Positions 33,159 to 41,906 of a stretch of 64,000 nucleotides of DNA are shown piece by piece; within the stretch, counting starts at the first letter, position 1; every line of letters begins with the position of its first letter. Source of the DNA: Rhodospirillales bacterium (GTDB lineage: Bacteria; Pseudomonadota; Alphaproteobacteria; Micavibrionales; Micavibrionaceae); the NCBI GenBank assembly GCA_023898765.1, contig CP060238.1, positions 1,240,001-1,304,000 on the forward strand, in the 5' to 3' direction. Position numbers and translations under genes: made by a program. Below the pieces are notes generated by a model. That model searched no databases. It saw only the letters and a list, made by a program, of their open reading frames with translations, and had not been told where the DNA came from.

Positions 33159-33355
33159 GTTTTGAACCCCCGAATAGAAGAAAAATAAGTGTGAAGTTAA
33201 GAATAACAGGAAAGCGTTAACAAAGAATTACATGGGAGAATGTGGACATAAATGAAGAAAATGCACAGTCGTTAAGGGATTGTAAATGATTTTTGTATAT
33301 GAATAAAGGCAAGAGATGAACAGGGCGGATTTCCTTGGTTTTTTACGGTCCTTTC

Positions 33356-33383
33356 TTGTCATATTCTTAAAAAGTACGATAAT
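33356..33383 (+). promoter_or_regulatory. Putative promoter of the DUF2336 gene
   Basis: TTGTCA (33356-33361), a 16-base spacer and GATAAT (33378-33383), 77 bases before the start at 33460. The rest of 33159-33459 is A+T-rich non-coding sequence with no further structure seen. Confidence 0.55.
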
Positions 33384-33459
33384 TAACAAAAAAACTGTCT
33401 GGCGGCGCCAAAAGTTTGGGGACGTGCCGAAAAGCAGGCGGGGGGATGGATAAAAAGAG

Positions 33460-34542
33460 ATGCTGGAAAACTATCCTGAGGTGGCTCCTTTATTGGTGAG
33501 CCTTTACGACAAGCAAAAACTGAACGGTCTGGCCCGCAGCCAGGATCCTTCTTCACGCGCAGCTTTGACGGGCGTGATGGCGGATCTCCTTGATATTGAA
33601 TTAAACCCGCGGGAACGGGAACTTATCACGGACGTTCTGATGGGGATTATGCGTCAGGCCGAAGAAGATCTGCGGATGGCCCTGTCGGAGCGTTTTGCGG
33701 CGATGGATAACGTTCCCTTGCGGATTATTTTGCAACTGGCCAACGATGAAATTAAAATCGCGGAGCCTGTGTTGCGGCAAAGCCCGGTTCTCCAGGACAT
33801 GGACTTGATTTATATTATCAAAGCCAAAGGACCTGCACACTGGCGTTCCATCGCCTCACGGGAAGGGCTTGGCGGGAAGGTCGTTGATCTTCTCGCAGAG
33901 ACGAGGGATTTTCCTACGGCTGTTACTTTGACCAAAAACAAAAAGGTAACGCTGAGCGATCGCGCGATCGATATTTTTGCGCAGATGTCCAAAACGTCGG
34001 ATGCGCTTGCACGCCCGCTTTTGATGCGGCCGGAACTTCCGGAAGGCGTTGCGCGTAAAATTTACGAATTTGTGGGCGAGGAGCTTAAAAAATCGTTTTC
34101 CTTCCGTTTCAAAACGGCCGTAGATGAGGTTGTTTCCGAATTTAAAAATGCGGATCGGCGCGAATTTATGCCCAACAGCCAGATGATACGTGCGGCTGAA
34201 CAGCTTCATGAAAGAGGGCAGCTTGAAATTTCCAAAATGATAAGCGTGTTAAAGCGCGGGCAGCTTGCCAGCTTCATCGCGATGTATTCCGTCTTTTGCG
34301 GTCTGTCCAGGGAAACGGTTTATAACATGATACAGCAGCCGACGGGGAAGGGGCTGGCCCTGTCCTGCAAGGCGATGGGAATCCGGAAATCGGATTTTAT
34401 GAGCTTCTTTTTGCTGACTCATGCAGCCCGCGGAAAAGACGCGCGCGTTATAGATCAGGAAAAGATGGGTATGGCGCTTCAGGCTTATGACATGCTCAAC
34501 AGGGAGCAGGCGCAGAAGATTTTAAACAAGTACCGCCATTAA
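33460..34542 (+). CDS. DUF2336 domain protein
   Basis: 360 residues, entirely helical in appearance (HEAT-like), soluble. DUF2336 proteins are found in alphaproteobacteria. Seen are the N-terminal PLLVSLYDKQKLNGLA region, the LRIILQLANDEIKIAEPVLRQSPVL block typical of the family, and a C-terminal FCGLSRETVYNMIQQPTGKGLALSCKAMGI segment. The molecular role is unknown; regulatory roles have been proposed for relatives. It is transcribed alone. Confidence 0.88.
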   Translation: MLENYPEVAPLLVSLYDKQKLNGLARSQDPSSRAALTGVMADLLDIELNPRERELITDVLMGIMRQAEEDLRMALSERFAAMDNVPLRIILQLANDEIKIAEPVLRQSPVLQDMDLIYIIKAKGPAHWRSIASREGLGGKVVDLLAETRDFPTAVTLTKNKKVTLSDRAIDIFAQMSKTSDALARPLLMRPELPEGVARKIYEFVGEELKKSFSFRFKTAVDEVVSEFKNADRREFMPNSQMIRAAEQLHERGQLEISKMISVLKRGQLASFIAMYSVFCGLSRETVYNMIQQPTGKGLALSCKAMGIRKSDFMSFFLLTHAARGKDARVIDQEKMGMALQAYDMLNREQAQKILNKYRH

Positions 34543-34590
34543 AGCGTTCATCGCTTAAGGCCGGACATCGCAAAAACCGGTAAATCGTTT

Positions 34591-34690
34591 TTACCACGAA
34601 GCTTACGAAGCTTGCGAAGAAACACGAAGTCATTGTTTGAAGAAGAAAAACTTCGTGAAACTTCATATCCTTTGTGGTCTTCGTGTTAAC
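34591..34690. repeat. Family C-like palindromic repeat (copy 5)
   Basis: TTACCACGAAGCTTACGAAGCTTG... and ...CTTTGTGGTCTTCGTGTTAA are imperfect inverted arms, with inner AACACGAAG/CTTCGTG. It lies between the DUF2336 gene and pgk, which converge here, so it could also act as a terminator. Confidence 0.78.
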
Positions 34691-34746
34691 AACCCAAAAC
34701 AATCAACGCGTCAGATTTTTAACGAAATGGACTATAAAGACCTGGA

Positions 34747-35964
34747 TCAGGCGGCTCTGGCGTGTGCGCTCAGGGCGGCGACGCCGGGCAGCGTTTTGCC
34801 TTCCAGCCATTCAAGGAAGGCCCCGCCGGCGGATGAGACATAGCTGAAATCTTCGAGGACATGCGCATTGGCGAGCGCGGAGACGGTATCCCCGCCGCCT
34901 GCGACACTCAGCACCTGTCCGCTTTTGGTAAGGTTTGCCGCGATTTTGGCGACCTCGTTTGTTCCCTTGTCGAAGGGTTTGACCTCAAAAACGCCCATGG
35001 GGCCGTTCCACAGGACGGTCTTGCAGGTCTGGAGAATCTCTCCGATATGGCGGATCGTTTCGGGGCCGATATCTATGGCTTCCTTGTCTTCGGGCATATC
35101 TGCCAGCGAAACAATCTCGTACGGGGCGCCTTCTTCGATGGTGTCTACAATGATCCGGTCCGTGGGCAGGATAATTTCGCACCCCTTGTTCTGCGCTTTT
35201 TCCATGATGTTTCTGGCTTCTGCGGCCATATCCTTTTCGCATAAGGACGCGCCGACTTCCGCGCCCCGGGCAAACAGGAACGTGTTGGCCATGCCGCCGC
35301 CCAAAATCAGGAAATCGACCTTTTGGACGAGGTTGTTCAGGACGCTGAGCTTGGAAGAAATTTTTGCTCCGCCGACGATTGCGGCGACGGGTTTTTTCGG
35401 CGATTCCAACGCGTTTTGAAGCGCGCCAAGTTCCGTTTCCATCAGATGGCCGGCCGCGCAGGGCAGCAGATGCGCGAGGCCCTCGGTCGAGGCATGGGCG
35501 CGGTGGGACGCGGAAAAGGCGTCATTCACGTAAATATCGCCGAGCTTTGCCAGCGCCTTTGCAAAGGCCACGTCATTTGTTTCCTCGCCTTTGTGGAAGC
35601 GCACATTTTCCAGCAGCAGGATATCGCCGTTTTGGAGGTTGCTTACAGCCTTTTCGGCTTCAGGACCGGTGCACTCTGCGGCGAAGGAAACCTCTTGTCC
35701 CCACTGCGCCTTTAAAACGGGCGGCAGGAAGGACAGGGAATATTCTTCCTTAGCCTCGCCTTTGGGACGTCCGAAATGGGACAGCAGGATGACGCGCGCG
35801 CCTTTGCGCGTCAGGGTGTCGATGGTGGGCTTCAGGCGGTCGATCCGGGTGGTGTCGCTGACCTTTCCGTCCTGGACGGGCACGTTTAAATCCGCCCGCA
35901 GCAGGATTTTTTTACCTTCAAGAGGGATCTCTTTGTTTATGGTTTCGAGCGTTTTAAAATTCAT
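34747..35964 (-). CDS. pgk: Phosphoglycerate kinase
   Basis: 405 residues from ATG 35964, with GGGGAG upstream. Glycolytic ATP-generating enzyme. Seen: LLRADLNVPVQDGKVSDTTRI, SHFGRPKG, LLLENVRFHKGEE, NDAFSASHRAHAST, VGGAKISSKLSVLNNL, WNGPMGVFE, and the C-terminal SVAGGGDTVSAL with SSAGGAFLEWLEGKTLPGV. It follows pip on the same strand, 14 bp away. Confidence 0.98.
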   Translation of the reverse strand: MNFKTLETINKEIPLEGKKILLRADLNVPVQDGKVSDTTRIDRLKPTIDTLTRKGARVILLSHFGRPKGEAKEEYSLSFLPPVLKAQWGQEVSFAAECTGPEAEKAVSNLQNGDILLLENVRFHKGEETNDVAFAKALAKLGDIYVNDAFSASHRAHASTEGLAHLLPCAAGHLMETELGALQNALESPKKPVAAIVGGAKISSKLSVLNNLVQKVDFLILGGGMANTFLFARGAEVGASLCEKDMAAEARNIMEKAQNKGCEIILPTDRIIVDTIEEGAPYEIVSLADMPEDKEAIDIGPETIRHIGEILQTCKTVLWNGPMGVFEVKPFDKGTNEVAKIAANLTKSGQVLSVAGGGDTVSALANAHVLEDFSYVSSAGGAFLEWLEGKTLPGVAALSAHARAA

Positions 35965-35978
35965 TTTATCTCCCCGGT

Positions 35979-36941
35979 TCAAGAGATGGTTTTGGCATGT
36001 TCGGTGGCCTGGATCAAGCGGGAACGGATGGCCGGATCAAGGGCGGAATGCCCGCCGTCCGGCACGACGATATAATCCGCTTCCGGCCATGCGAGATGGA
36101 GCTTGTGCGCGGTCACGATCGGGCAGACGGCGTCATAGCGGCCGTGAATAATGACGGACGGAATATGGCGGAATTTTTCGACTGCTTTGAGAAGGGAGTT
36201 TTCGGCGGCGATCTGTTCGTTCCGGAAATAATGACATTCGATCCGGGCCAGCGAAAGCGCATGCGCTTTTTGTTCCTCCGTCGTAATGGTTTCGTAGTTG
36301 GGAATCAGGGAAGAGCAGGCGCTTTCATACAGGGCCCAGCTAATGGCAGCTTCCATCTGTGTATCGGGATCGGGGCCGGTCAGGCGTTTGTAGTAAGCTT
36401 CCAGAAGATCGCCCTGTTCTTCTTCGGGGATAAAGCCGGCGAATTGTTCCCAGGCTTCGGGGAAGAGGGCGCGGGCGCCGTAGAGCCACCAGTCGTTCTC
36501 TTCTTTTTCCAGCAGGTAAATGCCGCGCAGGATCAGGCTGATGCAGTCTTCAGGGAACGCGGCGGCGTAGGACAGGGCCAGGGTGCTTCCCCATGAGCCG
36601 CCGAACACATGCCAGCGTTCGACGGACAAATGTGTCTGAAGCTGTTTGATATCCCGGATCAGATGCACGCGTGTGTTGTGTTCGAGGCTGCCGTGCGGTG
36701 TAGAGCGTCCGGCGCCGCGCTGGTCGTAGAGGATAATCCGGTAGGCTTCCGGATCGAAAAACTGCCGGTGGACGGGGGCGCAGCCGGCGCCGGGGCCGCC
36801 ATGCAAAAAGAGAACGGGTACGCCGTCGGGGTTGCCGCTTTGCTCCCAGTACATTTGATGGCCGTGGGACAGGTCCAGAAAGCCTGTGGAATAAGGCGTG
36901 AGGTGTGGAAACAAGTCCGGATATGCGGTTTTACGGGCCAT
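35979..36941 (-). CDS. pip: Proline iminopeptidase
   Basis: 320 residues, alpha/beta hydrolase of family S33. Removes N-terminal Pro from peptides in the cytosol. Seen: oxyanion segment FLHGGPGAGCAPVHRQFFDP, DQRGAGRSTPHG, nucleophile elbow GGSWGSTLAL, HGRYDAVCPIVTAH and GGHSALDP with the catalytic His. Length and motif set are typical. Confidence 0.95.
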   Translation of the reverse strand: MARKTAYPDLFPHLTPYSTGFLDLSHGHQMYWEQSGNPDGVPVLFLHGGPGAGCAPVHRQFFDPEAYRIILYDQRGAGRSTPHGSLEHNTRVHLIRDIKQLQTHLSVERWHVFGGSWGSTLALSYAAAFPEDCISLILRGIYLLEKEENDWWLYGARALFPEAWEQFAGFIPEEEQGDLLEAYYKRLTGPDPDTQMEAAISWALYESACSSLIPNYETITTEEQKAHALSLARIECHYFRNEQIAAENSLLKAVEKFRHIPSVIIHGRYDAVCPIVTAHKLHLAWPEADYIVVPDGGHSALDPAIRSRLIQATEHAKTIS

Positions 36942-36951
36942 GAAGGGTAAT

Positions 36952-37794
36952 CTATTGGGGATTTGCGTCCCTGTCAGGGCTTTTTTTCTGTTCGTCAGTT
37001 ATTTCAAATATTTCAAGCCGTTCGGGATGTTCCAGTTCCATGAAAGGACCGTTATAGGCGCGCAAATAGCCGCGCACCCGTAGCGGCCGGTGCGCCAGCG
37101 AGAGCGCGTCCAGCCCTTGCCGCGCAAGCTGTTTGCGCACGGGCGGGGCGATCATGACGCTGAAATCCGTTTTCCAGTCCGGGCCGAAATTCAGGTAGAC
37201 ATTGTTGCGTATCACGGCGGCTTTGAGGGGCGTGCCTTCCACCAGCCTGTACTGCCCGATGCCTTCGGCGGCGTTTTGCGCCGTTAAAACGGGCTGTTTG
37301 TCTTTGGCCCACAGGCCCTCGTTCTTCCTGCGGGCTTTTTCTTCCATCGCGTACATTTGCGGCGTCATTTCCGCATTGGACTCCGAGGGCAGCGTGCGCG
37401 CCAGTCCTTTTTCCAGCAGGAGGCCGTTGATCCAGACAGGGTCTTTTTTTGTTACAAGATGGGCCAGATGGTGCCCCATCCTGTTGACCCGCCCTTTTTT
37501 TGCCTTAAGTGTCTGGTAGAGGATGACCTCGGTGCCTTCGGGCAGGGCCTTTTCGAGGGCCTGTTTTGCGGCGAGGGAAAAATCCTCGTCCGGTATCTCG
37601 AGGGAGGACAGGCGGACGATTTTTTTGTTTTTGAGCAGGACGCTCAGCCCGTCAATGACTTGGTCCACACGGCCCGACCCGGTGTGCTTCAGGCTGGAAA
37701 AATCGGTTTTTGAGTCTTGGCCCTCGGCCCTTGCCTGTGGCAGAATGAGGTTTCCGCAGGAAAGAAACAGAAGAATGAACAGGAAGACGCGCAT
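36952..37794 (-). CDS. Secreted thermonuclease-like protein
   Basis: 280 residues from ATG 37794. A signal peptide (MRVFLFILLFLSCGNLILPQARA) makes this start convincing. The middle region (about 45-160) resembles the staphylococcal nuclease OB-fold: VDQVIDGLSVLLKNKKIVRLSSLEIPDE, KQALEKALPEGTEV, LLLEKGLARTLPSE and RRKNEGLWAKD. Some of the classic catalytic Arg/Glu/Arg residues appear changed, so nuclease activity is uncertain. A second small domain follows. It is divergent from, and overlaps by two bases, the M48 protease gene start. Confidence 0.78.
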   Translation of the reverse strand: MRVFLFILLFLSCGNLILPQARAEGQDSKTDFSSLKHTGSGRVDQVIDGLSVLLKNKKIVRLSSLEIPDEDFSLAAKQALEKALPEGTEVILYQTLKAKKGRVNRMGHHLAHLVTKKDPVWINGLLLEKGLARTLPSESNAEMTPQMYAMEEKARRKNEGLWAKDKQPVLTAQNAAEGIGQYRLVEGTPLKAAVIRNNVYLNFGPDWKTDFSVMIAPPVRKQLARQGLDALSLAHRPLRVRGYLRAYNGPFMELEHPERLEIFEITDEQKKSPDRDANPQ

Positions 37795-39274
37795 GATGAA
37801 AGCAGCTTGGACCGGAGGACGGGTTTTTGGCAAGAGGATATTTTTGCTCTTTTTTGCTGTCGGGATGATGTTCTTAAGTGCCTGCAGCACCAATCCCGCG
37901 ACGGGAGACAACCAGTTTACGGCGCTTCTGCCGGCCTCTCAGGAAGCGTCTGTCGGCGCGCAGGAACATCAAAAAGTTCAGCAGACCTTCGGGGATTTTG
38001 TCGACGGGCCCGTGGCGGATTACGTCAGCCGGATCGGGAACAAGATAGCGGCCCATACGGAGCGCAAGGATGTGCAGTATAAATTCTTTGTCATTGATTC
38101 TCCCGTCGTGAACGCTTTTGCCCTTCCGGGAGGCTATATTTACGTTTCCCGCGGGCTTTTAGCGCTGGCCAACAGCGAGGCGGAAGTGGCGGGTGTTCTG
38201 GGGCATGAAATCGGCCACATTACGGCCCGTCATGCGGCAGAGCGTGTGTCGCAAGGGGCGCTGGTCGGGCTTGGCGCGGCGATTTTGTCCGCCGCCGTGG
38301 GGGATCCGGGCGTCAGCCGGGCGGCGGGGCTTGGCTCCGAGCTTTATATCAAATCCTATTCGCGCGGGCAGGAAAGTCAGGCGGACGAGCTGGGCGTGCG
38401 CTATATAAGCCGCAGCGGATACGACACGATGGCCATGGCCGGCTTTTTGAACAGTCTCGATCAGGACAGCAAGCTGGAGCAGAAAATTTCCGGCCAGAAA
38501 GAGTCCCGGTTCAATTATTTTTCCACGCACCCCGTAACACATGATCGTGTTGTGCAGGCGGCGGCAGAAGCGCAAAAATACGCGCCGGGGAAGGGTGTGC
38601 AGGGACATGAGACGCATTTGAATGCGATTAACGGACTGATCTACGGGGACAGCGCGGATCAGGGATTTGTCCGCGGGCAGAGCTTTTATCATCCGAAGCT
38701 GGGCTTTACCTTCAGTGTTCCGGACGGGTTCGATATTCACAATTCGCCGCAGCAGGTTGTGGCGACCCACAGCGCCAGCAAAACGATTATTCTGTTCGAT
38801 GCCGCGGGGGATAAGCAAAAACGCGATCCCCTGACCTACCTGACGCAAGGGTGGCTCGGCGGCAAGGAGGTTTCGTCTCCCGAAAACGTAACGATCAACG
38901 GGTTTCGGGCGGGCACGGCGGCTTTTTCCGGCACGGTTCAGGGACGGCCCGTGACCATCCGGGCCGTGGCGATCGAATGGAAGCCGGGGCAGTATTTCCG
39001 GTTCCAGATGGCCATTCCGACAGGAACGTCCGCCTCTATCGTCGAGGGGCTGAAGAAAACGACTTACAGCTTCCGGCGGTTAAGGGACTCCGAGAAAAAT
39101 ATTTCACCGGCCCGGATCAGGGTTGTCACGGCAGATCCGGGGCAGGGCGTATCTTCTCTGGCGGGTCGGATGGCGTTTCGGGATTACAGGGAAGAGCGTT
39201 TCCGGGTTCTCAACGGTTTGAAGGCGGGCGAGTCTCTCGTCGCAGGGCGGCAATATAAAATCGTGGTGGAGTAG
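37793..39274 (+). CDS. M48-family metalloprotease lipoprotein
   Basis: 493 residues from ATG 37793 (AGGAAG upstream; an ATG at 37775 is possible). Lipobox LSAC with Cys31 predicts an outer-membrane or periplasmic lipoprotein. The zinc motif HEIGH lies at 138-142 and a downstream Glu ligand region reads ESQADELGVRY. THPVTHDRV is typical of BepA/LoiP-type proteases. A C-terminal region (about 285-493) with FYHPKLGFTFSVPDGF is found in alphaproteobacterial relatives. Likely envelope quality control. Its start and that of the divergent nuclease-like gene coincide. Confidence 0.93.
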   Translation: MMKAAWTGGRVFGKRIFLLFFAVGMMFLSACSTNPATGDNQFTALLPASQEASVGAQEHQKVQQTFGDFVDGPVADYVSRIGNKIAAHTERKDVQYKFFVIDSPVVNAFALPGGYIYVSRGLLALANSEAEVAGVLGHEIGHITARHAAERVSQGALVGLGAAILSAAVGDPGVSRAAGLGSELYIKSYSRGQESQADELGVRYISRSGYDTMAMAGFLNSLDQDSKLEQKISGQKESRFNYFSTHPVTHDRVVQAAAEAQKYAPGKGVQGHETHLNAINGLIYGDSADQGFVRGQSFYHPKLGFTFSVPDGFDIHNSPQQVVATHSASKTIILFDAAGDKQKRDPLTYLTQGWLGGKEVSSPENVTINGFRAGTAAFSGTVQGRPVTIRAVAIEWKPGQYFRFQMAIPTGTSASIVEGLKKTTYSFRRLRDSEKNISPARIRVVTADPGQGVSSLAGRMAFRDYREERFRVLNGLKAGESLVAGRQYKIVVE

Positions 39275-39304
39275 GGGTAAGTGCCGCATTTTTAAAGCAA
39301 GCCC

Positions 39305-39464
39305 AACTATGGATAACTATCATTGTATGTCGGCACCTTGAATGTCATCCCGGGCGAAGTCGAGGGATCCTGAATATATCAAACGACGAAGATTCCTCTG
39401 CTTCAGGCCGCTTGCGTGGCCTTTAACTCGGAATGACAGGAATATTTATCTCTTATCCATAGTT
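39305..39464. repeat. Family A repeat flanked by a 12-bp inverted repeat
   Basis: The family A element is 39344-39437 (GTCATCC...GAATGAC, 94 bp). Outside it, AACTATGGATAA (39305-39316) and TTATCCATAGTT (39453-39464) are a perfect inverted pair. The outer pair may be the end of a larger composite element or an older hairpin into which family A inserted. Confidence 0.8.
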
Positions 39465-39473
39465 CAGGTTAAA

Positions 39474-40310
39474 TCAGGCTTCCAGAAGTTCGAAGACGTC
39501 TCCGCCCGCGTCCATGCCGGCGCAGACGAGGGCTCCCCCGAAACCGCAGCCGCCGTCCAGAGAGGCCGTGACGCAGTTGATGTTGATGCCCTGATGTTTG
39601 GGGTCGAATCCGCGAATGACTTTTTCAAAGGGGCGGTAGGCTTCGTTCATATCGTTGAAACATTCCCCGGACCACCACAGGCTGTCTCCCTGGTCCTGAA
39701 GGGTTTTGGCGCGGTCGATTCCGGCATGGACGAACAGGATGGGGTAGCGGTCCTCTTCCGTTTCGTTGTCATGAAGATGGGTGAAGGCGGCGCGGCGGTG
39801 CTGCGCCATGAAAATGTCATGGCCCGGATTCTGGCGCAAAGAGGCGCGGATGGAGGTTGTCCAGCGGGTAAGGGAGATGATTCCCTCGCGGGCGGCGACG
39901 ATGCCGTCATGATGGCATATGCCGTAGTCCTGCAGGGCGGCGCCCATGCCGTTACCCAGCATCCACAGGAGCGTATCGACGGGCGCTTGTGAAAAATGGA
40001 GTTGCATCAGCCGCTGCCAGAGGTCTTCCTGTCCTCCCCGCAGGTAAACGATATCGTTCGGGATCATGCCCGGAAGGGACAGGACGAGGCGGCGGAAGGT
40101 GAGAAGTTCGTCCACGGCTTCACGCGAATGCGGGCCGTATCCCGTATAATTGCCCAGATAGACAAGGCGGTCGCCGGGGGCGATGCGTTCCAGCAGGCAA
40201 TCGTGAAGGTCCGTCAGGCGCTGCGCTTCGCCGTGAATGGAGGACACGGCCCACACCCTTTGCGGGGCTTTCAGAGAAACGAAACGGTTATCTGGCGTTG
40301 TCTGGCACAC
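39474..40310 (-). CDS. Metallophosphoesterase-fold protein with degenerate metal ligands
   Basis: 278 residues. It follows the PPP serine/threonine phosphatase layout, but the ligands are replaced. The usual GDxHG is SSIHG (about 23-27), GDxxDRG is GNYTGYG (about 53-59), and GNHE is GGQE (about 92-95). The later FVHAGID is kept. Catalysis by the normal two-metal mechanism is unlikely, so it may be a binding or regulatory protein. Similar degenerate proteins are known in alphaproteobacteria, as far as I recall. It stands alone between repeats. Confidence 0.78.
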   Translation of the reverse strand: MCQTTPDNRFVSLKAPQRVWAVSSIHGEAQRLTDLHDCLLERIAPGDRLVYLGNYTGYGPHSREAVDELLTFRRLVLSLPGMIPNDIVYLRGGQEDLWQRLMQLHFSQAPVDTLLWMLGNGMGAALQDYGICHHDGIVAAREGIISLTRWTTSIRASLRQNPGHDIFMAQHRRAAFTHLHDNETEEDRYPILFVHAGIDRAKTLQDQGDSLWWSGECFNDMNEAYRPFEKVIRGFDPKHQGININCVTASLDGGCGFGGALVCAGMDAGGDVFELLEA

Positions 40311-40458
40311 GGGCGAAAAAAGGCGTTTTCTTTTTGGACGTTTGCCCGGACGGCGGGCGAAGGCGGACGGGAAGAGTTCCCAGAATCAACACCATTATAC
40401 AAGAAAATCAAGGAGATGGAAGTGTCATGTCGCGGCATACTAATCCCCCCTCAATTTT

Positions 40459-40620
40459 GTCATTGCGAGGAAGCGAAGCTGACGAAGCAATCCAGAAAGC
40501 CTCCCTTTTTGTCATCCTGAGCGAAGCGCCGTCAGGCGCGCAGTCGAAGGATCTTTGACGGTGGATATATACAAGATCCCTCGACCTTGCTCGGGATGAC
40601 ATGAAACGGGATTGCCGCGC
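40459..40620. repeat. Family A repeats, one nested in another
   Basis: A 90-bp family A element (40511-40600) lies between GTCATTGCGAGG...GAAGCAATCC (40459-40493) and GGATTGCCGCGC (about 40609-40620). The outer parts look like the two halves of a GTCATTGCGAG-type copy. This fills most of the 343-bp gap 40311-40653. Confidence 0.72.
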
Positions 40621-40653
40621 GGCCCGTAGAATCACGGGTTTACCTGTGGGGTT

Positions 40654-41016
40654 CTATGCCGGGGTGCGGTTTCGTCCGGGGGCGGCAGGGGCTTTTCTAA
40701 CGTCCTTTGAATCTGCCCAAAGGAGTTGCCCCCTAACATCTCTATGTGCGTCTCGATCTGCTCTGAGCATATAATCGAAATGGCAGTTATTGTGTCTTAT
40801 GACCGTAGCTGGCACCTCTGTGTCATCTCCAGAAAATGGACGGCACAGAACACGGGATCCAACAGGGTACAGAGAAGGGCGTATCTGTTTAGCCTCAAGC
40901 TGACTCCGGCGCTCGGCCAATGCTTGTTCTGCGGCCCTGTTGAATTCTGTGTGCTGCTGTTTCACGCCTTCCAGGGATTTGCGCCGATAGCCTCTTTTTT
41001 TACTGTCGGTACTCAT
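40654..41016 (-). CDS. Small basic protein with a possible Tudor/SH3-like domain
   Basis: 120 residues from ATG 41016 (MSTDSKKRGYRRKS). A basic N-terminus and helix (GVKQQHTEFNRAAEQALAERR) precede a beta-rich stretch (YPVGSRVLCRPFSGDDTEVPATVIRHN...DYMLRADRD). Its spacing (GxxVLCRP, PATVI) resembles SH3/Tudor-type domains. This is a weak, inferred similarity. It ends with Pro/Arg-rich residues. It lies just beyond the carD terminator, on the same strand as carD. Confidence 0.6.
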   Translation of the reverse strand: MSTDSKKRGYRRKSLEGVKQQHTEFNRAAEQALAERRSQLEAKQIRPSLYPVGSRVLCRPFSGDDTEVPATVIRHNNCHFDYMLRADRDAHRDVRGQLLWADSKDVRKAPAAPGRNRTPA

Positions 41017-41083
41017 TGATCTGACTCTCTTGTTTTTATGGTAAGGCGCAAGGTTGCATCTTTTCATTTATATGTCAATGAGC

Positions 41084-41110
41084 AAAAAAAAACGGGGCCG
41101 CCGGGCCCCG
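41084..41110 (-). terminator. Terminator of carD
   Basis: Arms CGGGGCC (41093-41099) and GGCCCCG (41104-41110) with a 4-base loop. On the minus strand a T-run of nine follows (A-run 41084-41092). Confidence 0.9.
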
Positions 41111-41139
41111 CTTTAAAAAATTATGTGGAATATCCGCTT

Positions 41140-41691
41140 TTAAGCCGCCTGCTGCGCGTCGTTGGCGGCCTGAAGCAGGGCGGTTTTCTTTTTGGAATCG
41201 ATGCCCATGATTTTTTCCAGGCGGTTTGTGGCCTTGTCTTCGGACGTTTTTTCGACGGCGGCGACTTCCCGGGCGAGGCGTTCCAGCGCAGACTGGTAAA
41301 TCTGGCGCTCAGAGTAGGATTGCTCCGTATCGTCGTTGCTCCGTTTGAGGTCGCGCAGGACTTCCGCGATCGCAACAGGGTCGCCGGAATTGATTTTGAG
41401 TTCATATTCCTGGGCCCGGCGGCTCCACATGGTGCGGCGGACGCGGGCGTTGCCCTTGAGCGTTTTCATGGCGTCTTTCAGGCGTCCTGCGGTGGAGAGT
41501 TTGCGCAGACCGGATTCATCGGCTTTCATGACCGGAATTTTCAGGCGCATACGATCTTTCTCGAAGTGAATGGCGTAGAGCTTGATTTGCATACCCGCAA
41601 TATTCTGCGTTTCGATGCCCTCGACCTGTCCCACGCCGTGCGCAGGGTAAACCACATAATCACCTTTAGAGAAGTTGTCGTTATCAGCCAT
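41140..41691 (-). CDS. carD: CarD-family transcription regulator
   Basis: 183 residues. Binds RNA polymerase beta subunit and stabilises open complexes. The N-terminal RNAP-interaction domain (FSKGDYVVYPAHGVGQVEGIETQNIAG) has a Tudor-like fold. The helical C-terminal domain has the TMWSRRAQEYELKINSGDPVAIAEVLRDL motif, where the Trp contacts the upstream edge of the bubble. It is flanked by its own promoter and terminator, so it is transcribed alone. Confidence 0.96.
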   Translation of the reverse strand: MADNDNFSKGDYVVYPAHGVGQVEGIETQNIAGMQIKLYAIHFEKDRMRLKIPVMKADESGLRKLSTAGRLKDAMKTLKGNARVRRTMWSRRAQEYELKINSGDPVAIAEVLRDLKRSNDDTEQSYSERQIYQSALERLAREVAAVEKTSEDKATNRLEKIMGIDSKKKTALLQAANDAQQAA

Positions 41692-41906
41692 ATTGGTTGT
41701 GCCTTTCTTTTCTTTTGCGTTTGTTGTTGCGGTGTATTCAAACAGTCAAAAATACCCTTCCGCCACACAATGATGCCTGGCGGCATGGGATCAAAATTCT
41801 GGGAAACGAGAAGGTCTTTTCGATTTCATTGCGTGCGGTCAAATTGCCTTCCAGCAGGCAGCCGGCACGCCAGATCTTCACATTCTTCGTTCAGCCAATG
41901 TCAGGG

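Noticed and set aside
37523..37792. Longer N-terminus for the M48 protease
   Set aside because: The extra 90 residues are antisense to the nuclease-like gene; the lipoprotein signal peptide begins at 37793 and fixes the start.
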